Origin: Archilochus colubris
Lineage: Eukaryota; Chordata; Aves; Apodiformes; Trochilidae
Length of the DNA: 64,000 nt
Direction of reading: 5' to 3'
Assembly (NCBI GenBank): GCA_023079485.1
Contig: CM041083.1
Location: forward strand, 105,043,054-105,107,053
Shown piece after piece: positions 49,746 to 61,872 of this stretch. Position 1 is the stretch's first letter, and each line of letters begins with the position of its first letter. The notes below the pieces were generated by a model. It did no database searches. It worked only from the letters and a program-made list of their open reading frames with translations, and was not told the origin of the DNA. The position numbers and the translations under genes are program-made.

Positions 49746-52459
49746 GGTGTTGCTTTTATTTTGTTGTATAATGAAAACATTCTTTCTAAAGCACTAGCAC
49801 AGGTATGGGATGCCTTTTGCAAAGAATTTGAATGTAAAGTACAAAACAGCATGGATCACACTAGAAGACAAAGCAAAGAAGATTAATAAAGTTCTTTTCT
49901 GTTGGGTTTTTTTTGGTTTTTCTTTTATCCTACAGACAGCAAAGCATGCCCCAAATACAATACATCCAAGATGTTTTACTTTCAACAGTTTTTAAGGCAG
50001 TAATCCAAATTCCGAAGATATTATTTTTTATAAAGTCATTTGAAACAGTGAATTAACCTGCCTCCTGCACACAAAGGAATAGATTAGCTGCCTCATCATT
50101 CCAGAACTGGAGATCTCCCATATTCAGGAGGTTCACCACCATCATTCAAAGATGATCAGGTAGCTCACCTGCTCTACTGAAAAGGTTGATTGGTACAGCA
50201 AAAATGTCCTTTGTTAGTAAGCTAACAAAAACTTACAGTATGGTCTCTAAGATTCTAAGATCCAGTGACTAGCTGGAAAGGGCTTGCCTGGTGCAGCAGC
50301 TCCAAAAGTACTGTTGCTGCTCTGTGTGGTTAGTGAACACTTCACTCGTGAATTTAGTGACAATCTTCATGAAAGTTCACCACTAACCTCAATTGACATA
50401 TGTGTAACAAAGGAAACAGAGAACAAAAAAAAGGTTGGCTTTTTTTTTATGGCTTTTTTTTATAGCTTTTTAATAGAAAAAGAAGAATAAGGTTATCTTT
50501 CACTAACCTTCTGGGAATTATGTGTTAGTGCTTTTTAGGTGTCTTATAGAAGGATTTTTTAAAGATAGAAATTTAATTTACAGGTTACATCACCTTCAAG
50601 GATTATATAGATATTCCAATTTAAAGTTTGATTAATAAAGTTAATTTAAAATTTATAACTGCATAAATGTAGTTCATCTTGCATACTGACATATACTATA
50701 CGAAAAAGTCTGATTATGGACAAGTTTTACCTCAAATTACAGTTTCACTAGCAAACCTGACAGCCACTTTTAATCACTGGAGTTTGAATCTATTGTTTAG
50801 CATTCTAATCTTTAAATTACTGGTTGGATTTCTTCTATGAATGGAATATAATGCCAAATATTTTTCATTAAATATTACTACTCACATATCTCATGAGGAA
50901 ATACAAAAAAATGCCTGAATATTTACAGATGGGATATAGATTTTCAGCAAGCTTGACCTTGTAATGAAGTTATGTTAGTTTTCAGTACCTATGCTACTTA
51001 TCTTGGTAAAAACATTAACCCAACCTTTTTACAGCCTTGTTGGATTTCACTCCTAAAAGTTAAGCATCCCTGTAGAAAGGACCTATATGCTTAATGAATT
51101 AAGAATACTTATAATTCAAATCACATTCTTATTAAGTTCTTTTCCCAAGGAACAACTAGAAGTAAATTTTAAGAACAAGTCACTCTGTCTCTCTCAAACT
51201 GATTAAATTTTAGAGTTCCTTCATTTTAAGATTGTATCATTAAGAATTAGTATACACTGCAACAGAGGTGGAAACATCCCCTAACAATGCAATGTCTGTT
51301 GCCTAAACAGCAGTGCAGTGTCATATTAGTTCAGTTTTCAAAAATACAACACTATGTGTTACATACTTAATATTTTCTACAGTTCTTCTCATTTTATACC
51401 ATACATACAAGCTACAGAAAAGCATGATGGTTTTATTGTAATATATGGGTGTAGCCAAGTACTTAATCTGTAGCATAATAATTAGTAAAATATGTGACAT
51501 TATATGAGTGTCACAAAATAATACTTGTCCAGTTACAATGTTTTTAATTAAAAATTCTGTCATGTAAGTTTAAAAACATGTGGGAAGTTGTGTATGAGAT
51601 TAAAACTGTCTTATTGGTATATACCATGGCATAAACAGATAAGAACACATGGAACAGAACAGAAGAACATGAGAAAATATTATTTTTCTGCTAAAAACTT
51701 CAATAATTCATTTAATTTATGCAATGTCATTAATAATCAGACATTTGAAAAAACACTTAAATTTCAGTTTGATTTGGGGTGCATGTAGGCTCTCACACAA
51801 AATGTGTTCCTTAAAAGGAGATGTAGGAAAGGAAAAATACAACAATCAAACCTGATTACAAAGAGAATAATATATCAAAGAGTACCTATATATAACATTA
51901 ATATTTATTATCATATATCAAATGATAAGTCCTATTGTCAGTTTCATGTGGGCAGACATTCTCTATACATGAAGCTATATACTATGATTCATAGATTCCA
52001 TAATTAGGCCTCTTTTTTTGTATAATAGGCAAACCAGCATAAGAATATTTAAAGACACAAATAAAGTCATGGGTCTGCTCGATGAAAGCAATTTTAGTTG
52101 TAATGATTTCAACATTTACTAAGGTTATGAAGTGCTTTAACATATGAACCAAACCACATCACAGTCTGTATAATTGTTCAGATATTCAAAGTAACAGACA
52201 TTTGGAAGTGCTTGGCTGAAGTTACAGGTTGAAAGAAAAAGCTTATAAATTTATACTTTTACAGGTAAAACACCTTACATAAAATTGCTCAGGTTCAAAT
52301 GGTAAGAATCCTGTATTTACAGTAGGGCAAAAGGGTCTGCATTGTCAGAAATTACCATTGCCACTGAGAATGATTATATTCAATTTTTTGAGAAAATATT
52401 CAAAAAAAGTGAGTTAGAAAAACAGTGTGTTTATCTATATGCATACAGAGCTATATGAA
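49746..52459. other. Unannotated AT-rich noncoding stretch
   Basis: No gene, RNA or repeat recognised. Confidence 0.6.
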
Positions 52460-52685
52460 GGGTAAAACTAGGCACTTCTTCCTCCTCCCGTGACTTCAGT
52501 GTTCCCCGTGTTTGTTGTTTCTCTCTCCATCTGGCATTTTTTGCCCTTTCTTTCTTAAAAAAATTTTCTCCAAGGCACCACCATAGTGCCTGCAGGGCTT
52601 GGTTGGATCCGGCTGGAACCAGATGGGGCCGGAATGGGGCAGCCCCGGCCACTCCCCACAGGGACTCTCCTCTGACAGACATAGA
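52460..52685 (-). mobile_element. Possible LTR family C fragment
   Basis: A GC-rich island in AT-rich surroundings. On the minus strand it reads GAGGAGAGTCCCTGTGGGGAG, then a segment with TTTTTTAAGAAAG, then AACACTGAAGTCACGGGAGG. These resemble internal blocks of some avian LTRs of the same broad type as family C. It shares no long block with the other copies in this window, so the assignment rests on remembered pattern and composition only. Confidence 0.35.
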
Positions 52686-55588
52686 TGCAGAGGTGCCTGA
52701 TCTTCATAAATTATTCTTCATATAGATATAAGCAGGGAAGTAAAAGATAAGGAGAAGAAATTAGCATCAAAGTGATCTCTTATCCCATGGAAATACATAC
52801 AGAATAATTTCTGATGTGAAAACATGATTCTGAGATAGACAGATGTGTAGTCATTGAGCTTGTTCCATGTCATAGTCTGATTTATAACATCTGTGAGCCA
52901 AACTGGTAAGCTTTTGTATTTTATTGTCCGATTCTGTACCCTACCTATTTGTAAACAGAAAAGTTTGGGTGCCTTGGCAGAACAGGTTGCAGCTCGTTGT
53001 CAACCACATGCATTTAGTAAAGGTTTATTTCATATATGAACAAGGTGTGAAATTAAGAGTTCTGTTGGAAGAGATCTCTCCAGGTGATTACCTCCATAAA
53101 TTCAATTTTTAACAGAACATATTTCATTCCCCTCAAAGTCAGAACAAAGCTAAAATGTCCTACCAAAATGCCTCCCTGGTATTTTGCACTTCATGAACTG
53201 TCAGTGTGATATAATGTAAAATCAGAAACACATATATAACTATAACAGAATCCACTGGGATGGAAAATCTGCAGCAAAAGCACTGGAAAAAATCAGAGAG
53301 AATGATAGGAAAAATAAAATTGAATGAAGGATGTTTGTTACTGGTATTTTTTGCTGTTGACCCAGGCCTGTTTCTACCTCCAACTAGTTTTCTCTCCCTT
53401 CCTCTAAAACGACAAATTTCACTATTGATACCAACTCCCATCCCACACAGCTCGTTGCTGTATGCCACAGGCTGGCATTAGGCAGCGTGTCTGTGGTCTC
53501 CTGGAAGCCTGAGCCCTGCATTGCTCTGACAGCACAGGGCTGGAAAGCTGCTCCCTCTCTCCACATGGTGACTCCTCAGGGCTCAGCACCTGGTCAGAGC
53601 AGACACCACTGCCAGATGCTGGAGTACGAGTGCTCTCCAGGGGGGGCTGCTGGGGACAGCAAGGCTCACATATTGGCAAGGCATCACCATTCATTTTCTA
53701 GGAGATGGCTCTAGCTCATATACTTCATATGCTGCTGTAAATTCTGCCAAGCCCCAAGGTCACCGTAACGCTGTCCCTGTAATCTAAGAGCTATAACTAA
53801 CTCCTCCGCAGTTCTGCTCTGCTGCACCCAGCAGATAGATATCTGATGAAGTAAAAAATCTGTCCCCTCTTTTAGGCAGCATAATCTTAATGTCAGTAAG
53901 TAGAAATATTCCCTGAAACATAGCAACATTTTCCATTCTTAAGACAGAGTTAAACATAATCCCTTGCAGTCCTCTGAAACAGAAGTTTATGTAGCCTTCT
54001 TCCTAAAAAGAAAATAAAAAATAAAGTTTGTTTTTTCCCCTCTCTCTTCCAACTGCACAGCCTTGTATGCCATTTTATAACTTGGTAGGCAGATAGAAAC
54101 TATACTATTCCAATACTATTCAACACTATAAGAAAAAACATGTTAACTTTTCCCCTCAGCCATTGTTTTCTCCTAACTGTACTTTTCCTTAACAGGAGAA
54201 GAATATAAAATCATATTGAAAGAGTTAACAAGTTAAGCAAATGGGGATGATATTTGGTCATGTTGTGGTCATTTTGCTGACCTAAACCCTGTACTGTAAC
54301 TGAAGTTCAACAGTGTTATCTAGATCACTGTTATGTGAACTAAAACATCCTGAAAAATAACACAACACCATGCAGTTCACTGGTGAACAATACTCTATGC
54401 TGTCCATGAATAAAGATATCTAAAGGAGCATTCCCTGGTCATTGCTTTATATTATTAATATTGTATAAAAATAAGGAAATTCTAAGATAAAAAAATAAAG
54501 TTTAGTTTTTCTTTTAAAATAAAGTCTAGGTATTTTTTAAGCTTTTATGGCATAAAGCAAACAATTATTTGTTATATTTTCAAATGCCAAAGCAAGCTGG
54601 GTTCCCTTCTGAACTGAAAAAGAAAATATAACCTTCTACAAATAACTTGAAGCGCATGACTTCAATCCACTGGGTATCCTAAACACAACTTTCCTTGAAA
54701 TAACCAGTACTTAGGTCAAAGAAAATAAATCCCAAAAGCTACGTGTGGGCCCTAAATCACAGCCATTCCTTGAAAAACTGTATTTTTTTCTTTAGTATGG
54801 CAAAGCAGCATTGGCCCTCAAGAGTTCTCATGGAGCTGGCTACACTAATTCTGGTCTTTAAGTCTGGATCTGAGCAAGAATTCTTGAAGCCATTAGAAAC
54901 TAGTGTGGAAAAATGAAGACATCAGTAAATATTAGCTGAATACCTGAATTTTGAAAGCAAAATGACATTTTATAATTAATTTCCTTTCAGATTCCTTTCT
55001 TCTACTTTGTATAGGTTGAGAGCTGAATTTATATTCCAATAAAGTGTGACTTCTAGGAAGTATTTGTATAACATTTTAGGAGATAAACAGCATGGACACA
55101 TAGCTACACAGACTTAATAATGTATTTTCTAGAACAAAGATTGGAATGAATCATGTGGAAAAGTCTACTGAAACAGTTTGTATATATATATATATATACA
55201 TATAGTGAAATTCTTAGATGCTTTGCTCTACTTTCAGAAGTCCCTGTAGAAATTCAGATACCTTCTCACTTTCCCAGAGTCAGCTATCATGAGTTGCAAA
55301 TCTTAAATCACTGTCCATTTCCTTAATTTGTTTTTACATGCACCTGTTCCCTCTCTTGACAGGACTTGGAATTTTTATAATCTTTTGAGGGGTTTTTTAT
55401 AATAACAACATAGAATTTTGACCTTGCAGTGTTTCCCTCTTGCTTAAATAGAGCAGTTTTAACTCAGGAGGAAACTCAAAAAGTTAGGAGGCTCCTAACA
55501 TTTTTCATCCAACTGCATTATATTTCAGATGGTCAAATAGGTTAAAAATTAGAAAACTGGAAGCATTTCTCGGCAGCATCATTATTCT
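52686..55588. other. Unannotated stretch with one GC-rich patch
   Basis: Mostly AT-rich. At 53440-53700 there is a GC-richer patch with open frames on both strands; neither has a recognisable domain or splice context. A (TA)n tract lies at 55181-55204. Confidence 0.55.
55181..55204. repeat. (TA)n microsatellite
   Basis: About twelve TA units with one ACA interruption. Confidence 0.9.
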
Positions 55589-55830
55589 GCTTCTGGGCCT
55601 ACTTTTTCATATCAAGATAAGACGATTAGGTGGGAGGTGATTTTTTGTCCATTGTTTAGTAGGGTTTTTGAGGAGAGTCGGTAGGTTAGGGTGTTGAAGT
55701 AGCCAAATGAGGAAGAGAAGTTCATGTATGTGTTTTGTTTTGGTTGGGTTAGGATGAGGGTTATGCTTGAGAGTTCTAGGGTGAGGATAATTCCCAGGGT
55801 TGTGACGAGTTGGGCTGCAGTTTTTGTGCA
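55589..55830 (-). pseudogene. MT-ND5: Nuclear mitochondrial insert: ND5 C-terminal fragment
   Basis: The minus strand encodes a stretch typical of the C-terminal part of bird NADH dehydrogenase subunit 5: T-L-G-I-I-L-T-L-E-L-S-S, then L-T-Q-P-K-Q-N-T, F-S-S-S-F-G-Y-F-N-T-L-T-Y-R-L-S-S, and G-Q-K-I-T-S-H-L-I-V-L-S. The nuclear frame stops at TGA (55612-55614). In the vertebrate mitochondrial code TGA is tryptophan, and the reading continues W-Y-E-K-V-G-P-E, as expected for ND5. The C-rich third positions of the coding strand also fit mitochondrial heavy-strand bias. About 240 bp remain of a gene of roughly 1.8 kb, so it cannot function. The right edge lies close to an LTR fragment. Confidence 0.85.
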
Positions 55831-55849
55831 GTATAGTGCAGTATTATGG

Positions 55850-56394
55850 AGAGGGGTAGATGTGGATCTGAAGGTGTGGAGGACCCTGTGCCAGAGGAGG
55901 TGACTGTACCCGAAGCAGACCATGACCCTGTGACCAGTCCACACTGCAGAAGTCTGTTCCTGAGGGACTGAACCTTGCGGGAGGGACTCATGTCAGAAGA
56001 GTTTGTGAAGGACTCTCTCCCATGGAAAGAATCCCACACTGGAGCAGGGAAGGCTGTGAGGAGTCCTCCTGCTAAAAGCCCCACTCCTCATCCGCCTGTG
56101 CCACTGAGGGGGAGGCAGCAGGGAAGAAATTAAGGGCTGTGAAGAAGGGAGGGAGGGGCAAGGTATTAAGATCTCATCATGCTTTCTCTTTCTCTTAGTA
56201 GGTTAAACTAGTTTTTTCTTCCCAAGTTGAACGTGTCTTTTTTGCTTGTTGCCATAATCAGGGAATAAAAACCTCCCTATCCTTGAATCGATTAAGGAGA
56301 CTTTAGATGGATTTTCTCCTCCCTGCCCCACAGTGGGGGTGGAGGGTGAACAAGCAGAGGCCTGGTTGGTACGGACTGGGCTTAAAGCATGACA
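55850..56394 (+). mobile_element. LTR family C fragment, 5'-truncated
   Basis: It begins inside the LTR: the GTGGAGGACCCTGTGCC and GAAGAGTTTGTGAAGGACTC...CCATGGAAAG...CACACTGGAGCAGGG blocks match 49332-49386. It continues to a polyadenylation signal AATAAA at 56264-56269 and the LTR end ...GGGCTTAAAGCATGACA at 56394. The TG start, U3 and TATA region are missing. The 5' break coincides with the mitochondrial insert, within about 20 bp. Confidence 0.75.
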
Positions 56395-58983
56395 ATAAAT
56401 ACACACATGATATTAAATTACCATCTTCATATTGATACAGGAATTCCAATACTAGCACACATAATAGTGTGGGTTTCTTTATTTTTTAATTTCCTTACTT
56501 TACAGCATAAAACTCATTTTTAAGTATCAGTAATTGTGAGAGAAATACATGGGACAGAAGAAAGATCAGTATTCCTCAAGGGCTAAGCACAGCAATGTCT
56601 GAAATATTACAGTACAGTTTTAGGTCCTTATTTTGACATATTTAGAATTTTTGGTGTACTTCTTAAAATAATAAAAATCTATCATTCTTATTAATTCCTA
56701 GTATTCTAAATTGCTATTCTTAATTTCACTACCCCTGTTCCCTTCCTTTATTCTACAGAGCTTCGGGTGACAATTATATTGAAAAAAATAAAGCTTGCAG
56801 ATATACTTACACACTTGCTATTATAATTTAAATGTCAAAGTCTGATTGTATTTCAGTTTTAAAGTCAATTTCCATGTAGACTTATGCTGAAAAATCAGTA
56901 TTATAATATGAAACAACTGAATAGTGATCTCATTTAAAACTTTCATATAGTATGCATTGTTGATTTATGTTGCCTCAAATCTCCTCGTATGTTGCAATAT
57001 TTTATTTTGCACCATTGGTAAATGACAGAATAAATACAGAATAGACAAGATATTAGTGTTGTTGATGGTAGAGATGTAGTGTTTGTTATATTTGGTGAAA
57101 TTGTCTGTATGATACTCCCATAAATCTAAACGCTACACTATTTAACACTATTATTAGAGTAGTTGTAAGATGTTGGTTATTACTATGAATGACACTGTCG
57201 TTTTTCTACTCTATTGTATTACCTAACAATCCAAATATAAAGGCAGAAAATATTACTTATTTATGAACTTGACATTTCCACTTGGCACTCAAAAGCTAAA
57301 ATACAGAATACTTCTGAAGCTCAGTGACATTTCATTTCATCTTAAATAGTCAGGCCTTTCCATTTTTCAGAAGACCAGTTCTTAATTGTAAAGATAATAG
57401 ATAGTAAAAATGCTTTTTTGGATGAAAAGAGGCTACATCACTGAAGCAGGAAGGGCAGAAAATTTGTTGCTACTGAAAGCAGTGATAATTCTGTTTTAAC
57501 TACAGAGATTTGAAGTATGATGTATCTTGGGTCTATGTTGTTCAACAACAATGAAATCTTTACCAAAAAAAAAAAAAATAAATTTTTTTCCTCATACATA
57601 CTCTTGAATAAAGAGCTGAACAGTCCTGGAGTTGTGCTCCAGCTCTGAGTCTGTCTAGCAAGGCTCTCTTCTTTTCTCTATTCACTATGGAAGGAGCTTG
57701 TTGAAATTAGTGACCAGGACAATGTTCATATAGTTGGATGATATCCCACTTCTCTCACCAACCCATAAACAAAACTAATAAAAAAGGAAAGAGAAATATT
57801 AGTAGTTGAAAGTTCCTCTCTAAGCTTCATGCCTGGGAATGCTTTTTTCAAAACTAAAAGAATTCTCAAAATCATAGAGTGTTAATTCATGTAATACATC
57901 TCCCTTCTATATTTTATTATATAGTTATGCACTTGCTTGACTTACTCAGGACTGCATAATAAAGTCTGCCTAAGGAGGATAAGACCCTTATTTCTTATGA
58001 GGCTTTCTAACAAGAGAGCCTTGTCCCTTGCAAGACAAAATCACCTGGAAGAAGCTTTATCATCTATTTAATAATTTTCCATGCAGATATGGAAAATTCC
58101 AGATGTTATCAAGTCAACAGCATTAGTACTGTCTCTCTGCCTATTCTCAACAGTGTGCAAATTTTACTGAGATGGTCCATGGTCTAAGATGAGTGATGTA
58201 CGTTTCTGGCCAATAAGCAAATGTTTCTGCAAGTTTCCATCATTTCACTTATGTAGAACACCTTATAAAAAGAGCTGTTCAGCTTTACAGTTCTCATACT
58301 TATATGTTGTGAGAGCCCTAACTCTCCTAAGTGACTAGTGATGATCAGTGTTCAGCAAATGAATATTTAAAGTATTTTAGACCATTGAAAAGCACTGTCT
58401 AAAGAGTAGCTTGTACATAGAGCTGAAGAGAAGGGAAAAAAGAAAGAAAAAATAGTGTCACCTATTCTTACACTGTGGTGATACCTTCCCTACACATTTT
58501 CAAGATGCTTTCCTCCTGAGTGCATTTAAACAGTTGCTACAGCTAAACTACTCGTTTGAGTATATTTTGGCAGAAACAGATTCACAGCTAATGCAGCCAG
58601 GCAGTACTTTACAAGGGCTTTCCAAATATTTTTTTTTTTTTTTTTTTACTTACTACTGCAGTTTTCTTTCTAGGCACGTTAGCACAAAGCCAAGCCAAAG
58701 TTAGTTTAATTTCAGAACCTCAGTCTAGAGGTGCTGCAAGGTGATCCCAGTGTAGATGTATGACAACATATTAAGAAAGAGTAAACTTATTGTGCACATA
58801 AACCAGATTTCAATAACAAGGAGCCAAGGTATAATGTGAAGTAAAATGTTAAGGGCCCGCATTATAACCTTACCTTTTTTGTCCTTGTCTGAAATCCAAT
58901 TTCAAAACAACACACAGTAAAGAAACCCAAAGCACCATGTTATCAGGAAGTCTGTGTTAAGAGAAAGTACTTTTTCCATACCT
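56395..58983. other. Unannotated AT-rich noncoding stretch
   Basis: No gene or repeat recognised. Low-complexity A and T runs occur at 57564-57590 and 58629-58647. Confidence 0.6.
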
Positions 58984-59122
58984 AGGCTCCCCAGTACAAG
59001 TCATGGGCATCCTAATGGGAGTTCAACAAAAGGCCACAAGGACGACTGAGGGACTGGAGTATCCCTCCTATGGGAAAAAGCTGACAGAGGTGGAATTGTT
59101 CAGACTGGAGAAAAGAAGGCCT
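58984..59122 (+). mobile_element. CR1 LINE, 5' segment of an interrupted copy
   Basis: CTCCCCAGTACAAG...AGGCCACAAGGACGACTGAGGGACTGGAG matches CR1 ORF2 just before the Y-E-E-R-L block. CR1 similarity continues through TTGTTCAGACTGGAGAAAAGAAGGCC to about 59122, where it breaks off. The same CR1 copy resumes at 59666. Confidence 0.82.
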
Positions 59123-59665
59123 TGAGAAGGAACAACTCAAGACCTTGAAAAGCAGGAAGAAGCTTGAGAAGAGAAAACTTGAAAAGAGACAATTAGGGGC
59201 TTTGTTCAAACTACAAAGGTGACAACTCTGTAGAACTTGCCAGACCAAGTCAGTACAAGCAATGGTTGGCTAGCAGCTGTGGTGCAGCAAGAAACTGACA
59301 ACATAAAAGGAGGAGAGACACTACCCCTTGTGCCCTCTCCTAGAAGGACCACCACTCCTCCTTCTCCACCACAAGACCTATGGGTTGCCACTGAAACCTT
59401 GGTGAATCCATGGTGACTTCCCTCTTCTTTCTCTTCCATCCCCTTCTTCCTCTACGTTTGGGTGGTGCTTTATTTTCCCTTTCTTCCTTTCTCTGTTCTC
59501 TTCTTCCTCTCTCTTTTTAGATTAGGTTAATAAATATAGCCTTTATGCCTACCAGTCCTATGTGTGTTCATAAAGTTGTATATTTCAAACCAATATTGTG
59601 TTATCTTTACTTCGTCCTGGTGGGATCCTACAAGAACCTCTGTTTCCAGCATTTGGAATGTAACA
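59123..59665 (+). mobile_element. LTR inserted within CR1
   Basis: Foreign sequence that splits one CR1. It contains a TATA-like CATAAAAGG near 59303-59311, a long pyrimidine-rich region (59400-59515), a polyadenylation signal AATAAA near 59530-59535 and the end GGAATGTAACA at 59655-59665, so the order fits an LTR in plus orientation. The start is uncertain: 59123 (TGAGAAGG) or, after a CTTGARAAG-rich low-complexity stretch, 59202 (TGTTC). No target duplication was found. The end block CTGGTGGGATCCTACAAG resembles the CTGGAGGAATCCTAGAG block at 61820-61836, suggesting a related family. Confidence 0.6.
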
Positions 59666-60018
59666 GATATCTTAGCAATTTATATAAATAACTAATGGGA
59701 GAGTGTAAAAAGGATAGAGCCAGGCACTTTTCAGTCATGCCTAGTGGCAGGACTGAAGGTAGTAGGAACAAACTGAAACATAGGAATCTTCATCTGAAAA
59801 TAAGGAAACTTTTCACTGTGAGGGTACCAGAGCAAGCACTGACACAGGTTTTCCTGTGGAGATCATGGAGTCTCCAACCTCAGAGATATGTAAAAGCCAT
59901 TTGGACATTGTCTTCAGCAACTCTAGACACCAGATAGCCCTGCTTGAGCAAGGTTCTTGGACTGGGGGACCTCCAGAGGTCCCTTCCAACCTCAATCGGT
60001 TTTGATTCTACAGTTCTG
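59666..60018 (+). mobile_element. CR1 LINE, 3' segment of the interrupted copy
   Basis: It resumes with GATATCTTAGCAATTTATATAAATAACTAATGGGAGAGTGTAAA (59666-59708), a diverged version of the CR1 block that normally follows the 59122 break. It runs through CATAGGAATCTTCATCTGAAAATAAGG and GAGCAAGGTTCTTGGACTGG to the tail CCTTCCAACCTCAATCGG and GATTCTACAGTTCTGTAAA. The frame at 59695-59937 holds only fragments of the ORF2 C-terminus. Confidence 0.86.
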
Positions 60019-60099
60019 TAAAATGCTATGGAATCAAACTAGACTATGCTAATGTCTTTCTGCCTCTGTTTTACACCACTGAGAAGTAACACATCGCTG

Positions 60100-60455
60100 T
60101 TTGAGTGGAAAGTTGTCATTTTCACAGACTGCTCACTTCACTATGATCCTTCACAGGCTTTTCCACTGTGTTCCTCCACAGGCTGCAGGGGACAGCCTGC
60201 AGTCTTACCACAGGATGTAGGAGAACTTCTGAATTTCTTCTGCTCCTCATCTCTCCTCTTCCCTGAGGTCTTACAGCAGCTCATTTCCCCTTCTTAATCA
60301 CAGGGGTGCATCCATTGTCACTGATGGCCTCAACATTAGCCAGAGGTTGGGCTGGACATTTTGAAGCCAAGGGAGCTTTTAGCAGCTTCTCACAGGAGCC
60401 AACCCAGAGACCACTCCCCCACTACCAAAAATCAGCACCACATCAACCCAGAACA
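60100..60455 (-). mobile_element. LTR family C fragment, start region
   Basis: On the minus strand the sequence starts TGTTCTGGGTTGATG at 60455, then TTTTTGGTAGTGGGGGAG, GTGAGAAGCTGCTAAAAGC and CATCAGTGACAATGGATGC. These are the opening blocks of the TGTTTTGGGTTT-type avian LTR and correspond to 48962-49030. The TATA position is reduced to GATTAAGAAGGGG. Towards 60100 the CTGTGGTAAGACTGCAGGC and GTGGAGGAACACAGTGG blocks fit the purine-rich middle of family C. The 3' end of the LTR is missing. Confidence 0.68.
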
Positions 60456-61259
60456 CTAATACCCAACAGTCCACAAATTATTAAGTATTGGCATTTAATC
60501 CTTTGATATGCTGACTTTTTATAGGATTATGTGATAAAGAAAGAAATGAATGCTAACTACATAACTCTAAGTAGTAAGGAATCAGCAAAATAGAAGAAAT
60601 TATGGAATACAAATAAGGGCAAAATATGCATGCTTAGCCTTTTTCAGTGAATTCTGAATATGTTATTTTAACATGAATTATTATTTTCTCAAAAAAAAAA
60701 CAAAACTGGAAAGGAATTAAAATTAAATAAATAATAAAAGGCAAAATAATATAAAATGTAGATAAATTTAATTTATTTAATTTATAATAATTTTCAATGT
60801 AACACTATAAAGTTACAGAAGAATTTTACTATGTGAAAATCCCCATAATTTTTTGCAGACACATGTCCACAATATTACTTTTCAAATGGGAGGTAGTAAT
60901 TAAAATTTTATATTGAAACCATTGAAATGTAAAAAATTTTAAAATATAGCATGAGATAATGCTTTATTGCTTTTAAAAATGTGCTGATTTTCTTCGCAAC
61001 AAGTTGAATGTACAGTAAATGTACATGAGATCTATTATTTCTAGTGTCTAACACAAAATGTTAAGAGAAATTAGAGCCTCTTGAGAAACATTAATCAAAG
61101 TACTGCTTTTTTAATAATTCTGTTACAAAACAAAATTAAACAGATGGAATGTGGGTTAGTGCTAGACCCAGCAGCACTTAACATACTTCAAGCAGTACAG
61201 TATTTGAATAAAATATGCAGTTAGTTCATAAGATGTGTTGTATATTTACTTCCAATTTT
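60456..61259. other. Very AT-rich noncoding stretch
   Basis: Among the most AT-rich parts of the window, especially 60660-60960. No gene or repeat recognised. Confidence 0.6.
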
Positions 61260-61872
61260 TTAATATCCCTAGTGATGGCATATACAAGGATATGTGGCTA
61301 TGGAAATTAACTCATGCTAATGTAAGGGACCAATTGGTTAATTGGCTCAAACATCACCACTACAGGGGAAAAACATTTTTTGTAAGGGATTGTATGAGAG
61401 TTGTGTGCTTCAACATTGCTAACCACAAAGAAACACTGAGATGTTCACTAGGAGTACCTCCTACCTCAGAGAGTACCCCAAAAGACCTCTTTCTGCAAAG
61501 CACCTCAGAAAGCACCACAAAAGAAGGAACTTGGTTTCAAAAATTCATTGACTATGCATGAGACTTCCTGGGAGTGGAAGGGACATGGACAATAAATGAT
61601 GGACACATGAACTGAGAGTTGGAAGCTTCTCCCATCAAAAGAGAGTCTGTCCAATGGGATGCTGTTGGACCACTTGGGTGGTGTGCTTATGTATCCCTCT
61701 CTTTCTTTCCAACTTTGCTTCCTTCTCTTTCTTTCTCTTCTGCTAAATTGTAGAAGTACTAATAAAGTGCCTTTGGCTGCTGGGTGACATCTGACTTTGT
61801 CTGTCTCTTAATTTCACCCTGGAGGAATCCTAGAGTCCTTGATCATATAGAGGACAAAATTGGACTGCAACA
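61260..61872 (+). mobile_element. Probable solo LTR
   Basis: A stretch ending GGACTGCAACA at 61862-61872. It has an AATAAA signal near 61762-61767, a pyrimidine-rich run before it (61698-61742) and the CTGGAGGAATCCTAGAG block after it, the same architecture as 59400-59665. The open frame at 61235-61561 (108 codons) spans its upstream part and contains a repeated T-S-E-S-T motif. It has no domain I recognise and is probably chance. The start and target duplication were not located. Confidence 0.45.

Noticed and set aside
55612..55944. 110-codon minus-strand frame taken as a nuclear gene
   Set aside because: Its C-terminal two thirds is mitochondrial ND5 that ends at a mitochondrial TGA-tryptophan codon; the N-terminal part is antisense to the LTR fragment.
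61235..61561. 108-codon frame with a T-S-E-S-T repeat
   Set aside because: Spans the flank and start of a probable LTR, has no retroviral motif, and the repeat is a short nucleotide duplication.
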